Part shown: piece after piece, positions 1-11,360 of the stretch
Position numbering within the stretch: position 1 is the first letter of the stretch
Layout: each line of letters begins with the position of its first letter
DNA from: Sporopachydermia quercuum
Lineage: Eukaryota > Ascomycota > Sporopachydermiomycetes > Sporopachydermiales > Sporopachydermiaceae
Direction of reading: 5' to 3'
Assembly (NCBI GenBank): GCA_001599295.1
Contig: BCGN01000002.1
Coordinates: 2,108,001-2,172,000, forward strand
Length of the DNA: 64,000 bases
Notes under the pieces: model-generated
Seen by the model: only the letters and a program-made list of their open reading frames with translations
What the model was told of the DNA's origin: nothing
The model's database searches: none
Position numbers and translations under genes: made by a program

Positions 1-245
1 TCTGTTTCAATTCTGACTTGTTCAATTGCTTTTCTGAGGGTCCCTGATTCCTGCTCACCGAACTGTTTACGAGACAGGTCAATCATTTTTTTAGCGTACT
101 CCTCTTCAATGGAAATTCGTTCCTGATAGAAAGAGTGAGCATCTTCAAGTGTCTTTCTAGATATTTGAGATTTGTTCAGAAGAGCTGATGCACCTTCATC
201 GTTTGGTCCCTGCATCAAAATATTGTTAGTCATAGTCTGTTCCAT
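1..245 (-). CDS. F-BAR (FCH) domain protein, N-terminal part only
   Basis: The minus strand is open from an ATG at 245 to the window edge, giving 81 residues of an incomplete protein. After about 20 residues comes an FCH-like helix with the motifs RKTLEDAHSFYQERISIEEE and YAKKMIDLSRK. This pattern (a run of helices with E-E-Y-A-K) opens F-BAR domains, which bind and bend membranes at actin patches, the bud neck or septum. Yeast members include Bzz1, Hof1, Rgd1 and Syp1; too little is present to choose among them. Later in-frame ATGs lie at 233 and 215. I chose the first ATG; a 5' intron cannot be excluded. The rest of the gene, including any SH3 or RhoGAP domain, lies outside the window. Confidence 0.7.
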   Translation of the reverse strand, partial: MEQTMTNNILMQGPNDEGASALLNKSQISRKTLEDAHSFYQERISIEEEYAKKMIDLSRKQFGEQESGTLRKAIEQVRIET

Positions 246-1396
246 AAGAATAGAGTGAAATCTTAAATTTTTTCAATGACGACCTATGCCACTATCCAAC
301 AAAATTTTGTTGAGAAAATGAAAAGTGACTCGAGTATCATATGAGAGATACGTTGAATATGCTCCACCTAGAAAGGAACAACGAAGAAAACATACCCAGA
401 AACTATTGACAAATGCAAATTTGTCAGAAACAATCGAAGCCATTTTCAGCTTAAGCTCAATAGTTTGCCAATTTCTCCAAAGAATCTGTGATTGAGTAAT
501 ATATATTCAGTAGATAATACCTGTTTGGATAGACAATAATAGGGTGACAACAGATTACTCATTAGCTAACAACGCTTCGCTTGCAGTTAGTTGCCTTTTG
601 TAGACCAAACTTGTTATGAATACAACAAAGCCTTCTCAAATAAGAGTAACTTGCCAGCAAAATACAGACTGCTCTCATGATGAAGGGAACAGGAAAATGA
701 TTACGACAGTGATAGTCGTTATATCAAGAATCCAGAAAAAAAAAAAGTACTATTCGAGGTTTGCACATTGAATTTTGGCAAGTGGAATAGGTTCTGTGTT
801 TATATACTTCCTAATTTGGTATAGTAATTGAAGTTAATCACGTGATATGATATCGGAAATGATAACCAAGAGAGATAAGAAACTGAATGTTACATAAGTT
901 GAACGAGTTATTGAAAGTTATATTTTGTCTTGCAGTCCAAATCCAAAATAGCTCTCATATATACTAAAAAGTCAGTAATGATTTGGTCAAATGATTGAGT
1001 CAACTGTTGTTTCATCGTTACTTCATATGACTAATCTGGAAAACATACTATACTATCACCTCTGCATGGCAATACAGAAACCTGCATGTCAGTGCATTCT
1101 TGTGCATAGTCGTTGCATGCTATTCTGCCATCACAGAAAAATAAGCAACGCTTGTTCTTCCAATCATCAAAAACATTTAACTTATAACGAGCACATCCTA
1201 CACATCATATGTATTATCGCCTGTTAGATCATATAGCAATATTAAGAATAAATATAAATTTTACCTATACGAATGATATCCCAGTACAATTCTGCTAGCA
1301 CTCTATCTAAAACCAGTAATAAGCTATTAATTAATATAACAAAACGGAGCCCATACTTCAAATATTATACACTTAACTTCATGTAGATGTAGGCTT
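246..1396. other. Intergenic region between the F-BAR gene and SFP1
   Basis: This 1.15 kb holds the F-BAR promoter and the SFP1 3' flank. It is AT-rich, with an A-rich run near 736. A 78-codon open frame at 991-1227 has no recognisable composition or domain and is taken as chance. I see no RNA gene or repeat. Confidence 0.5.
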
Positions 1397-3214
1397 TTAA
1401 TGGGTCGTATGACCCTTATGATACTTCAAACCGTTCATGTTCTTATACCGCTTACCACACACATCACATCTAAAGGGTTTGCTGGCATCATCATCATCTC
1501 CACACCAATTCCCACTCATCACACGGCCAGTTGCTGGATCTATCACAGAATATGTTACACCATCAGGGTTTAATCTTAATGTCTGATGTTGATGTCCGTG
1601 TGCTCTATGATACTTTAATCCATTCTGATTTTTATACGTCTTATCGCATCCTACAACAGGGCATGTGTATGGTTTATTCGACGAAGGTTCCTTATTGTTC
1701 ACCAGATACAGATTTCTGGCAGGGTCCGGAATATAGAAGTCCTTTTCCTCATCTTGAGTAGAGTATGGAGTTATGGGTAATTGCTGTGACGTTATCGTAG
1801 AATTCGTTGATGCCATTTGATCAGAGGTATTGTTAATTAATGTTGGAGAAGGGTAAAATTGTTGTGCTTGAGATGAAGATGCGTTTTGTCCATTAGAGAA
1901 CAAAGTTGAGGCATGTGTAGGTGTAGTTGGTTGATTCGAGTGTATTGATTGTAGGGAGTGCGATGTTTGCATAACCGTTCCACCTATATTCCTGCTGCTA
2001 ATATCATGATTAGTGTTATTACCAGGATGCATAAGTAACGATGAATGAATCTTGGGTGATCTTCCTTCACCACCTAAATCATCCATCTGTAGATCCATTT
2101 CATAATCCATATCTTCACCAAAGTGACCAAATGGACTAGTAGGTTCTTGGCTGCCTCCAGTTGATGACAAGTGCTGATCATTATTATGAGGGGCCATAAA
2201 TACATCACTAGTTGCAACAGTAGTAGGTTCACCAAAGTTCAAAGCCGACATAAAATTAGACGTCATATGGTTTTGGTCTTTCACTTGCATGTTTTGCAGT
2301 TGCATACCTGTGATGGATTCAGTAGTAGGTGATAATGGATCAAACATCGTATTCGTGATTTGCCCATTATTATCAATCATTTTATGACCTATTATGATGT
2401 TCTTCGCGCTTATACCTCCTGTTGTCGTAGCATTTGACCTTTGAGGACTTGTCAGTTGAATTGGATCTGTTATTTTGTTATCTGATGCACCAGCCCTATC
2501 ACTAGAACCTGAATGCATGGTACTTAAACCTGGATGACTGCGAGTAGCATTGGAATTATGGGAAGAATTAGTGGCATTTATCGTTGATTGTGAATTTGGA
2601 TTAAGTGCTGATGGATTAATAGGAGCATTCAAATGATTTGATTGATGTGAGTTATAATCATTCATACCAATCATTGTTCTTCCATTAGCCATAGGATTTA
2701 AAACATTAGCATTTGATGCTCCCATAACTTCTAACTCACCATCAAGATTACTATTCATTTCGAGTATAGCAGCGTTTATCGAATCATTCAAATGATCACT
2801 ATCTTGGAGTATATGACTTTCTTCATAATGATGTAACAATTCATGTAATGTTGGTAACACTTTCCCACAGCATCGATAATCTTTACAGTAATCTGCTTCT
2901 AAGTTCGACAAATAAGAGACAGTATTCATATCAGGAGTAAACTGATTCAAACCTCCCACAGAGCTGTTTCTATGACCAGTAATATTCAGATTATTAGTTC
3001 CAGTACTAACAGAATTACCAAATGCTGAATTAGAATTCATCATCACTTCATCTCTGAGCCAGGATCCAATAGAGAGTGAACCCCATGATATACCACCTAG
3101 CCCTTGTGCATGTGTAAAGGAATCCTTACGGAAGGTCCTTGGATGGGAGCTTTGCACAGTAGCAAAGCTCCTTTTTCTGTATTCATCTGATATATCTATT
3201 GGTGCAACATTCAT
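1397..3214 (-). CDS. SFP1: Split zinc-finger transcription factor, Sfp1 homologue
   Basis: This 605-residue protein matches yeast Sfp1 at both ends. The N-terminus has the conserved stretch GGISWGSLSIGSWLRDEV (about 40-57), then an atypical finger around residues 101-134 (YCKDYRCC, HHYEESH). The C-terminus has two C2H2 fingers: KPYTCPVVGCDKTYKNQNGL (about 514-545) and KPFRCDVCGKRYKNMNGL (579-605), each ending in an LKYH-type helix. The middle is a long Asn/Ser/Thr-rich linker, as in other yeast Sfp1 proteins. Known role of the family: nuclear activator of ribosomal protein and ribosome biogenesis genes, controlled by TOR and PKA through localisation. The ATG at 3214 precedes the first conserved block by only about 25 residues, so the start is likely correct. 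The long upstream gap (2.6 kb) may hold extended regulation; that is inference. Confidence 0.93.
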   Translation of the reverse strand: MNVAPIDISDEYRKRSFATVQSSHPRTFRKDSFTHAQGLGGISWGSLSIGSWLRDEVMMNSNSAFGNSVSTGTNNLNITGHRNSSVGGLNQFTPDMNTVSYLSNLEADYCKDYRCCGKVLPTLHELLHHYEESHILQDSDHLNDSINAAILEMNSNLDGELEVMGASNANVLNPMANGRTMIGMNDYNSHQSNHLNAPINPSALNPNSQSTINATNSSHNSNATRSHPGLSTMHSGSSDRAGASDNKITDPIQLTSPQRSNATTTGGISAKNIIIGHKMIDNNGQITNTMFDPLSPTTESITGMQLQNMQVKDQNHMTSNFMSALNFGEPTTVATSDVFMAPHNNDQHLSSTGGSQEPTSPFGHFGEDMDYEMDLQMDDLGGEGRSPKIHSSLLMHPGNNTNHDISSRNIGGTVMQTSHSLQSIHSNQPTTPTHASTLFSNGQNASSSQAQQFYPSPTLINNTSDQMASTNSTITSQQLPITPYSTQDEEKDFYIPDPARNLYLVNNKEPSSNKPYTCPVVGCDKTYKNQNGLKYHRAHGHQHQTLRLNPDGVTYSVIDPATGRVMSGNWCGDDDDASKPFRCDVCGKRYKNMNGLKYHKGHTTH

Positions 3215-5801
3215 AGTAGAAATAATTAATTGCTGAGTTATGTATAAACGGTTTAAAACCTCTGTTGTCTAATGCAATGTATCCAATACTTTTTCTCACA
3301 AATAAGTGTAATTTGGATTATAAGTTCAACAAATAAGAGTACAAGTAATGCTCAAATCTAATGCAAGAATCCTTCTTCAGATATTTTAATATCAAATTAT
3401 TTTCCTTAAGATATCAATATTCTTTTGTTGTGTTCTTCTGCTCTTCTGTTGTTTTTTATTCTGTTCTGTTCCCACAGTCGTTCGTTGTACTCCAATCTCT
3501 CTGTGCCTCTCCCCTTAAAAGTAAGTAATCAATCACACACAACAAAAAACCTTATAATCTATCAGTTATATTAATGTTTTATCAATGTGAAAATATCTAT
3601 TCAAACAGAACGTGTTATTTGTTTGATTATTTATTCCCAGCTTTTATTTCTATTGATTTCTCAATCACAAGTAATGTTTCCTCCTCTTTCCCCTCTATTA
3701 TACATTCATATCACCCCAGCCAACTATTGGTTCACTTAATCTACACAAGTATAAGTTCTAGGGAATGTGTATCGTATCACTTTCTCTCGGTTATTGTATA
3801 ATAGCCTAGTGAATATTTTACCTATTTTATCGCAAATATCTGGTTACAGCAAACTTATATTGTCTGTATTATGATTGGCACCGATTGGCTCTTCAATCTG
3901 CGTTTATTCATTTAATCAATCATTATCTTCGTATGTATGTAGTCTTTTGTTTGGCAATAAAATGGGAAGCGGAAGGCAACCGACGTAGAATGAATAGGAC
4001 TAATTGTGCAATTTCAAGGATGTGTTATGGGACAGGTGGAGGTGGATCATCAGCGGTTCAAAGGATTCACTGATTGACAAATAGGAAAGAAAGATAAGAA
4101 GAGATGGAAATGAATTTCTATTTATAAAATAAATAAATTATTTTTAAATAACAGCGGTTTTGCATTAATTTGATAGGATGTAGTAATGAGATTGAATGTA
4201 AATGTATAGTTTGTTGGTGGCTATTATGTTGATGTTGAGTTTATCTGTTGATAAGCATGGGTAGTTATGTACCTTAATAATGAATATTATGGAAAACAGA
4301 TATTTCATTTTTTTCCTGGGAGTCTAGTATGTTGATTGTTTTATCACGATTTGTTTATCTACAGTAATAGAACACAGATCTCGATTGTACTACTGTTTGA
4401 AGTGATTTACTAATACGGACTGATTGCCTTATGGATAGTCGATCATCTGATGATGCGGAGTGAGAATCATACATAATAAAACAAGCAATTCGACCAGTTC
4501 TTTGATCTCTAACAGTTCAATCGATTCATGGATTTCTCTACCGAATTCATTCGNTTTGCTTTTTATGACTGTCAACTACAAATATCGACTACATTCTCCT
4601 GCCTATTGCTCAATAGCTATCGCCTTAGACTCGCATACAACTTCCTGTAAGCGTCTCAGGTTTCATAGAACTTTTATACCGCACCAATTGCTACCTGTTG
4701 TAAAAACCATAAATCTCAATAAAGACTACACGTACATTCATCCATATAATCCTATTACTATGTAACCAAATAATCAATTACTTATAACCTATCTTCTGTT
4801 AGCTATATCAATCTACAAAGTTTTTAAGACCTTTCATCAATCAAACAGATGCACATCAAAACTTCCTTATATTTATTGCCTTACTTAATCACGATCACTG
4901 CCCTTCATTCAACCTTTCAACCGTTGTAGCACTGTTAACAAACCTATTCCTGGGGTAAATATCAATCACGCATTATGACATATCTGGATTGTGATATGAC
5001 ACACCCATTCATCACCAATCAGATCGCAATCCAACGCCATTCGGTGATTATTGTATTTGGGCAGGGTAACTAATCATAAGAGCCAAGTATTACTCATCAA
5101 ACTTTGTTGCACGTGACTGGGTAAAATTTTAGAGTCACGAGAGTTCTAAAAAACAATAGACGATCATGGAAATTTTTCTTGATAGTTAACGCCGTGGTGG
5201 ATTCCAGATGATCATCTGTTTGATGTTAACAAATAACGCAACTCTAAAAAGTAATCAATCAAAAATATCATTATAATGAATATTGTAGTGGATAATTCGG
5301 GTTGGGGTTCAAAGAGCAGAGCTAGAATTAGTACCGAAANACGGGCATTGGAAGGGATAGAACAATAGAAGAGTTAAATATTAGCTTCTAACTCAACACT
5401 ATGGAGTTGTAGTATTAAGTAATTTCATTAATGGCTAAACTTTCTTTTAACCATCAAACACGAATTTTATTCAACGCAGACATAGCCACATTTCAATATT
5501 ACAAGCAATGTAACCAAGAAATGTTTCCATAAACCTACAAATGCAAAGTATGACTGACATTAGCATATAGTTTAAACTAATTATTAAAATCTATACACTA
5601 TAAAACCTCTAATAAAACCCATTAAGTAAAAGCCAGTGTACACCGATGTAGTAAATATATTAACGATTGTATGAAATGGTGGATAGAGAAACCATATAAT
5701 ACATCTCATCAAACTTTTAGTCTTCCTTGAAACCATGAGTTTTTATCAACAGCCATCAAGAAAGCCCGAAACACCTCCCATGTTTTCGTTCATTGAGAAA
5801 C
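3215..5801. other. Intergenic region upstream of SFP1
   Basis: This is 2.6 kb without a supported gene. A C/T-rich tract on the plus strand spans about 3420-3780 and contains a GTAAGT at about 3520; its strand bias is opposite to SFP1. Short open frames at 3574-3801, 3885-4073 and 4460-4765 show no domain and look like chance. Two isolated Ns are present. Divergent noncoding transcription is possible but unproven. Confidence 0.4.
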
Positions 5802-6041
5802 TTACAATAAGAGAGCAGCAGCACCGGCAACGGCAGCACCTAGTAAACCAGCGTTGACACCATTGGCAAAAGCTCCATCAGGAGTGACAGTGCTAGAGGG
5901 TTGGGTTCCGTTTCCGCTACCGGTATCGTTACCGGAACCAGTATTGTTGGTAACACCAGTATCATTGGTATAATTGCTGAATTGAGCAGAAGCAACAGAG
6001 GCAGCGGCAACAGCAGCGATGACAGTCTTTGAGAATTGCAT
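5802..6041 (-). CDS. Small GPI-anchored cell wall protein (Ccw12-like)
   Basis: This 79-residue ORF has the layout of a tiny yeast mannoprotein. It starts with a signal peptide (MQFSKTVIAAVAAASVASA, likely cut near residue 19). A short Thr/Ser/Gly/Asn-rich mature region follows, with N-glycosylation sequons NYT, NDT, NNT and NGT. It ends in a Gly/Ala/Leu hydrophobic tail (LLGAAVAGAAALLL) typical of a GPI signal, with a plausible omega site at the N/G before it. The start MQFS and tail AGAAALLL resemble S. cerevisiae Ccw12, but the mature part is much shorter and lacks its repeats. Expected location: plasma membrane or covalently linked to wall glucan. It stands alone, with 2.4 kb and 4.1 kb of apparent noncoding DNA on its two sides, which is unusual for such a small gene. 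Confidence 0.85.
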   Translation of the reverse strand: MQFSKTVIAAVAAASVASAQFSNYTNDTGVTNNTGSGNDTGSGNGTQPSSTVTPDGAFANGVNAGLLGAAVAGAAALLL

Positions 6042-9000
6042 TTTTGAATAGTGTTGTATGTAAATTATCGATAATTATCAGCTTATACTAACTTCTAGTA
6101 ATTGCAATAGACTTTAGAATGTATACTTCGAAAACAAATTCAAATAAATTGAAGGCGAAAACTGAAAGAGAAGAAGAACATTTTTACATGATAATGGAAT
6201 TCTTCACTTATTTATAATATTTCTCTCGCAACTGAAAACGAGGCGTTCATTGTCGCGAAGATAAAGAGAAAAGTTTAACTACTAGGTCTCGGTCTAAATA
6301 TAGTAATAAGTTAAAGTTTTACAAATACCTTAACTTTAAATAAAAACGAAAAAATTTTAAGAGAAGACAGGAACGAATTTTTTTTTAAATTGGGCAGAAT
6401 AATAATCTTTGTAAAACGAGAGTTAGAACTTCTCATTGAAGAGAATTTGCTAGCAATCACAACAGATGCTCAGACTAATGGATTGTTTAGTTGTTCTCAA
6501 ATTGGAAAAAAGCCAGTTGAAGTGTTAAAGCAGAGCTTACAATAGTTACAATATAATTAATAATAGTATCACATAATTCTTGCTCGATGCAATGCATATT
6601 GGAATGTTGATGTATGTGTATTGGACTACGAACTTCGGTAAGAACTCTTTTTAGTCTATTATTGAACTTTCACTAGTAAAAATATGTTCTAGACCACGTC
6701 TAAACTAAGAAAACAGTAATTAGCATTGGAGAGCGATGAATCTCATAATCTAAGGTATTGAACAGCCAGTAGAAGGAAACGCAAAAAACTAAGGTTCAAA
6801 GTCTATTCTCAATTTGGCATAAGAAAGGTATAATTAGAGTTGTACCTTTCTATTTTGTTTCAATAACTTGATAGTATTACTTATGAAAGTAATATTCGAA
6901 TGGATATGGATGAATCTCTTAAATGGCCTAAAGATGAAAAGAAACCAGTTTTGACTTCGTACAATTAAAGAAAAGGTATTTTTCCTACCAAAACCAAGAA
7001 TTTACTGAGACTTATCACTCAACGATTACTTGGCCCATCTGCCTCACGTTCCCGGCCAAGAAGGTTAAAGAGATGGATTGAGACACTTTGCAGATCCTTG
7101 CGTGAAACTATGTTCCATACCGATAACCAATGCCTAACTATGCTGTCCAGAACATTCGACGACGACCGAGACTTGATTCACAGTGTAACAGACCTATTGA
7201 ACAATAGATGAGATAGATAGCTTCGAATTGTTTTAGTATACTTATTGATCATGATCAAAAATGAAGCTTGAAAGCTGTATTAACATTCTGAGGGTTGACG
7301 ATGTGAGACAGAAAAGTAAACAAAGCTGGACGCAAGGCTAGTCAGAAAGTTGTAACAAGGACATAAGGATAAGTGAGAAGGGTCCTCCTTCTCTTTGGTA
7401 TTTAGTGTAAGGAAATTGTCGATATGAACCAAAGAACATCATGGTCAATCAATCCAGTAATTGTTTGTTAAGTGTCTGTCTTGGAAAAGAGTTAGCGATT
7501 CTACGTCTCCCATTTCAGCAAATAATTGCTTCTCCATAACAATAGTTTATGGCGCCCCGCTAGGGAGCGGTAATGGCATAGCTATATTTGGGGTAGAACC
7601 CGATGCTCTCGGGAAAAACACTGGAACTATTTTCCGGCTATTGAAACGTTAGATGACAATGCTTTCAAATGTCATATTTTCGATAAACGGCTGATTTACT
7701 TCAACGTTAATTATAGGGTTTTTTTATCGAGAAAGTAGAAAAGTTCAAATGCAGTTGCGTAAAAAAGGTCTAGGCCATTGTTTTTGCACGTTCGTTCCCT
7801 AATCATGTGACGCTCCTCATAATAAATTCCCAATGAATGGAATGTAATTAGTCGTGGCGGTTCGATCGGCAGCTTCGTTCTTTGAATAATGGCGGTACCT
7901 CTTTCTCCAAGTTTTAGACAAAGGAAGAAACAGAATTAATGTCAGTTCTTGAATTGTCTTTGAATCTGATTATTAAGAAGCAAATGATATTTCGTCAGTT
8001 GAGACAATTTTTCTATTAACCTGATGTGATGATTATATGCTNAAAGTAAGTAATTCAAGGCGTCGGTATACCTCTGCACCGCATACTCTTAGTATCAGCA
8101 ACGAACCGTCCAGAATCTTTACTTGTGATTCGTTTTCATGGGATTCCACGGATTTGTACGCTTAGTTTAAGCGTATTTCTCCTCTGCTCCTTTGTTCTGA
8201 ACTCATCATATATCATTGACTAGCTTAACTGTAGCAACTTCCTAAGTACATTGGTGCCTATTACTGAGAAAATCTATACTTTTAAGTTTTAAATTTCGGC
8301 TTAAGGTTTACCCTAAAGTTTGACAAGAATGCAAGTCAGCGTTTTTAAGCGATTGGATTGCTCCAATAGGAAATGCTTCGTAAACTAAAACCTCGTGTGT
8401 TTGATTGGAATTATAGATAGTTGTTTGTCTGATGACCATGAGAAAATAAAGAAGAGGAAAAATAGTAGAACGCGATTAAAGAAGTGAAGAGGTTTAGTAT
8501 GGAAATGAAAAATTGTATAATATCATGAACTCACTGTTGTGGCAGCCTGCATAACAGATTAGTTGCTAATTAGTTGCTAATGAATTATCTTGATGATGAA
8601 TAATAAAGCTTATTGGAGACGAAGTGTGAAATGATGAAATGTTGTATGAAGTTTATGTAGAGCTTTGAAGATAAATTCTAGGTAAATCTGGCCAAAATAT
8701 GTCTACTTCCGGAACGTTAGATTCAATATGAGAGAATTGACTAAAACTAATCCGCCTTCTTGACAGTTGGATATCAGCTACCACTACATTTTCAGTTCAG
8801 CTTTCAAACAGTATACATTGAATCATATTCTTATTCATTATATTCATGGTATATGGCCTCCTTGTTAAATCGTCGGCTCATACTTTGAATATTCATGTCA
8901 ATATCCAATTTAAGCAATGAAAGTCCTTAATCTGNATCGATTATTAGTAGCCTAACCGATTTGAGAAATCACATCCCATCGCAAAATTTTTCGTCCCTTA

Positions 9001-10144
9001 AACGAGGACTCTCACCCTAATATTTCTTTCACTGTTTTCGTGCGCGGATATAGAGTTTCTTACTGAACAGAAAAGCGAAACAACGAAAATTTCATTCTTC
9101 GTGGTTTCCAATACAGCACTTATTATTCACTAAATGATTAAATCAGTTGAGTTTAGTTGGTTGCAGTTGACTTGCCTATTTCGATCACTTTCTATTCGTT
9201 TTCATTCGTTTTCATTAAATCGTTTTATTCTATAAATAGAATAAATGGAAAGGTGGATAGTTTGGGAAATATTCTCGCCAAGTAAGACTGATTATGATAT
9301 ATTAACAACTGAAGAAAGCTCAAAAGCTATTACTACGAATTGCAGTTCGAGAATAAATTTCTCACTTTTCGTCGCTCTTTCTATCAACCTCTTTAGTACT
9401 TTTCCTCCAAAAGTCAAGCAGAAGTCTTAACCAGTCTTCTTTTCTTCTGCTCCATCATTCGCAAATCTATTGCGTTACATCACCATCCATTGAATAATGC
9501 TTGAGGCACAAGCAAAATTTTTACTTTCACATCTTGACTAAAATAGTTTGCTAATGGAAAATTACTATTTTCAGTTAGTTGGTGTTTGGGATGCCTAAAA
9601 TTAAAATTTTAAACTTTAAACTTAAGATTTCATAACGCGTTAATTTACGTGTTCGTGTTAGACAGCGTTGATGGATAACTTTCGTTGCAAGCAGATTAAA
9701 GGAAATTACTGTTTGAAGTAAAAATCAATTATAAATAAAACTGAATTAAGTCTAGGCTTTCTGCAAATGAATTTATCGTGAGAAATTGGGAATTGGGAAT
9801 TGGAAACGTTCCTGGTACACTTCATTGAGTCACATTAGATCTTCTCAGGCATTTAGTATGTCTATACCTGGGAGTTCAGTCCTGCGACGGTACGGTGACC
9901 GGGNTCATTAGAAATACAAAGCGCAATAAATAAAACCCGGATTCCCGACTAACTGGGTGTCTCTAATAACTCGGAGCTACGTTATTAGAAATTTATTCCT
10001 GTAATTAACAAGAATTTATGAGAAAGGGATCAAATGCATAGTATTGTTCTTATTTTCTTATGTGTATTGCTATTATTAGTATTTGTTGATCCTCATTGTA
10101 TCAAAAGAGTTCATTTGATAAGTAACATGATACGGCTGTAGATA
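6042..10144. other. 4.1 kb interval without a convincing gene
   Basis: This interval holds the promoter of the small GPI gene and then about 3.5 kb of mostly AT-rich DNA. Exceptions are a locally GC-richer patch at about 7020-7200 within an interrupted open frame (listed separately), and another at about 7550-7630 within a 63-codon frame that starts with TTG rather than ATG. Short duplications are visible: an 11-bp unit twice at 8559-8580 and a 10-bp unit (attcgttttc) twice near 9193-9212. I found no tRNA B-box in a foldable context and no transposon-like ends. Confidence 0.4.
6867..7211 (+). other. Interrupted open frame, possible small or decayed gene
   Basis: One frame is open from 6867 to 7211 except for a single TAA at 6966-6968. 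Before the stop, an ATG at 6900 gives 22 codons (MDMDESLKWPKDEKKPVL and a few more). After it, about 80 codons read as a basic, helix-prone sequence with LLRLITQRLLG, RLKRWIETLCRSLRETMF and DDDRDLIHSVTDLLNN, ending at TGA 7209. The second half is more GC-rich than its surroundings. I do not recognise a family. Options are a chance open frame, a host gene broken by a nonsense change, a missed intron, or a base error. No good splice pair removing the stop was found. Confidence 0.25.
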
Positions 10145-10828
10145 CTAATAGTTACCTGCACCTAGTAGAAACTTCAGTTCTTCAGCTTTGGCTTCACCAA
10201 CTAGCTGAACTAATTCAGTCATGTTAGGCAAAAATCGATGATCTTCGAATTCAAATCCAGGAACAACAACTTCACTGATCAGTAAACAATCATTGCCCTC
10301 TCCTTCATAATCATCGTTTCTTGGCTTGACAAAGCTAGCTTTATACACTCCACCCTCAACAACCCATTGCTGTCTTTCTCCATTCTTACGATCAAATCCA
10401 ACATCAAAAGATTCAACCTTACCTTCTGGATGGATCAAAACATAAGTTCCACGTCCTTTCTGTAGTATATGAATAATTCGTGATTTGTTTCTATGAAAAC
10501 GACCAACTGGCGATTCCGAGGCTAAAAGATAGAAAATCAGAGTGGAATAATTTCTGTATGGAGTTAAAGTTGTACCATCCCCAGCAGCAAGGGGTTTTCT
10601 CGTCTGGTCTTTTTCTATTGTCCTTAATGCGGATTCAGTAGTCTTGCCATTATTGTTTCCAGGATAATATGGACTTTCCATATAGAATGGCGAACGATCT
10701 GTTTCAGAATAAAAGCCACCTTCTGGATGAGCCAATAANTTATAATCCTTGATCAATTCTTTCACCTCTTCGGATGCAGGAACGATTTTATCAAAAAAGT
10801 TAGGTCTAATGATATTCACTCTTTCCAT
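10145..10828 (-). CDS. Cupin-fold protein of the YML079W (DUF985/cupin_5) family
   Basis: This 227-residue protein aligns along its whole length with S. cerevisiae YML079W (about 200 residues). Shared blocks include HPEGGFYSETDRSP (near residues 34-47), NYSTLIFYLL, VGRFHRNKSRIIHILQKGRG, GKVESFDVGFDRKNGE, QWVVEGGVYKASF and LISEVVVPGFEFEDHRFLP. The family forms a small beta-barrel cupin; the yeast structure is known but its substrate is not, so no reaction is assigned. Relative to yeast there are extra residues between the EGG block and the STLIFY strand (about 65-95). An ambiguous base at 10739 gives one uncertain residue near position 30. The ATG at 10828 is the only reasonable start. The neighbour downstream is IMP2 on the same strand, 532 bp away. 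Confidence 0.93.
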   Translation of the reverse strand: MERVNIIRPNFFDKIVPASEEVKELIKDYXLLAHPEGGFYSETDRSPFYMESPYYPGNNNGKTTESALRTIEKDQTRKPLAAGDGTTLTPYRNYSTLIFYLLASESPVGRFHRNKSRIIHILQKGRGTYVLIHPEGKVESFDVGFDRKNGERQQWVVEGGVYKASFVKPRNDDYEGEGNDCLLISEVVVPGFEFEDHRFLPNMTELVQLVGEAKAEELKFLLGAGNY

Positions 10829-11360
10829 ATTATCAAATTCAGTAGCAAGGTAATATCATTCGAGGCCTCAATTATGTGTCAATAGTTGAAAGCTGTACAA
10901 TCCTGGTTCAACCTCATTTGAACAATTACTCATAAATAATGCATGCTAAGTAAAAATATACATGATTGATGTATCATTTTATTTTACCATTTGATAATAC
11001 ACTTTCAGCAAATTCTCATTTCAAGTCCATAAGTCTCCTGTACTTTTGAAAGAATCTCGTCACCAAATATTCTTCACAGGTTACCCGCAAATTTTGGTCT
11101 TCCAACATCGAGTATCATCACACATATGAAGTGNAATACCTGTCGGATGATCCGAATTCTCGGGTATCGGTAGTTAAAGATATCACTGAATTTAGCTGTA
11201 AATATATATTGGGTGTGATTATAGTATATGAATACAGAATGTATTATGTGATATGCAGCTTTCATTTAAAATAACACGGATAATATGCATTCATTCTTCT
11301 CATATCGGGAGGACTTTCTCTCCCTCGCACGATATCTTATGACAGTGTATTGTAAAATGT
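10829..11360. other. Intergenic region between the cupin gene and IMP2
   Basis: This 532 bp contains the cupin promoter and the IMP2 3' end. A 63-codon open frame at 11074-11265 (-) begins with ATG but shows no domain, and an N interrupts it. I take it as chance. Nothing else was seen. Confidence 0.45.

Noticed and set aside
7461-7652. 63-codon frame with a Gly-rich stretch
   Set aside because: It begins with TTG directly after a stop and matches no family; kept only as part of the intergenic note.
7860-7872. tRNA B-box-like ggttcgatcgg
   Set aside because: No acceptor stem, A box or anticodon arm could be folded around it.
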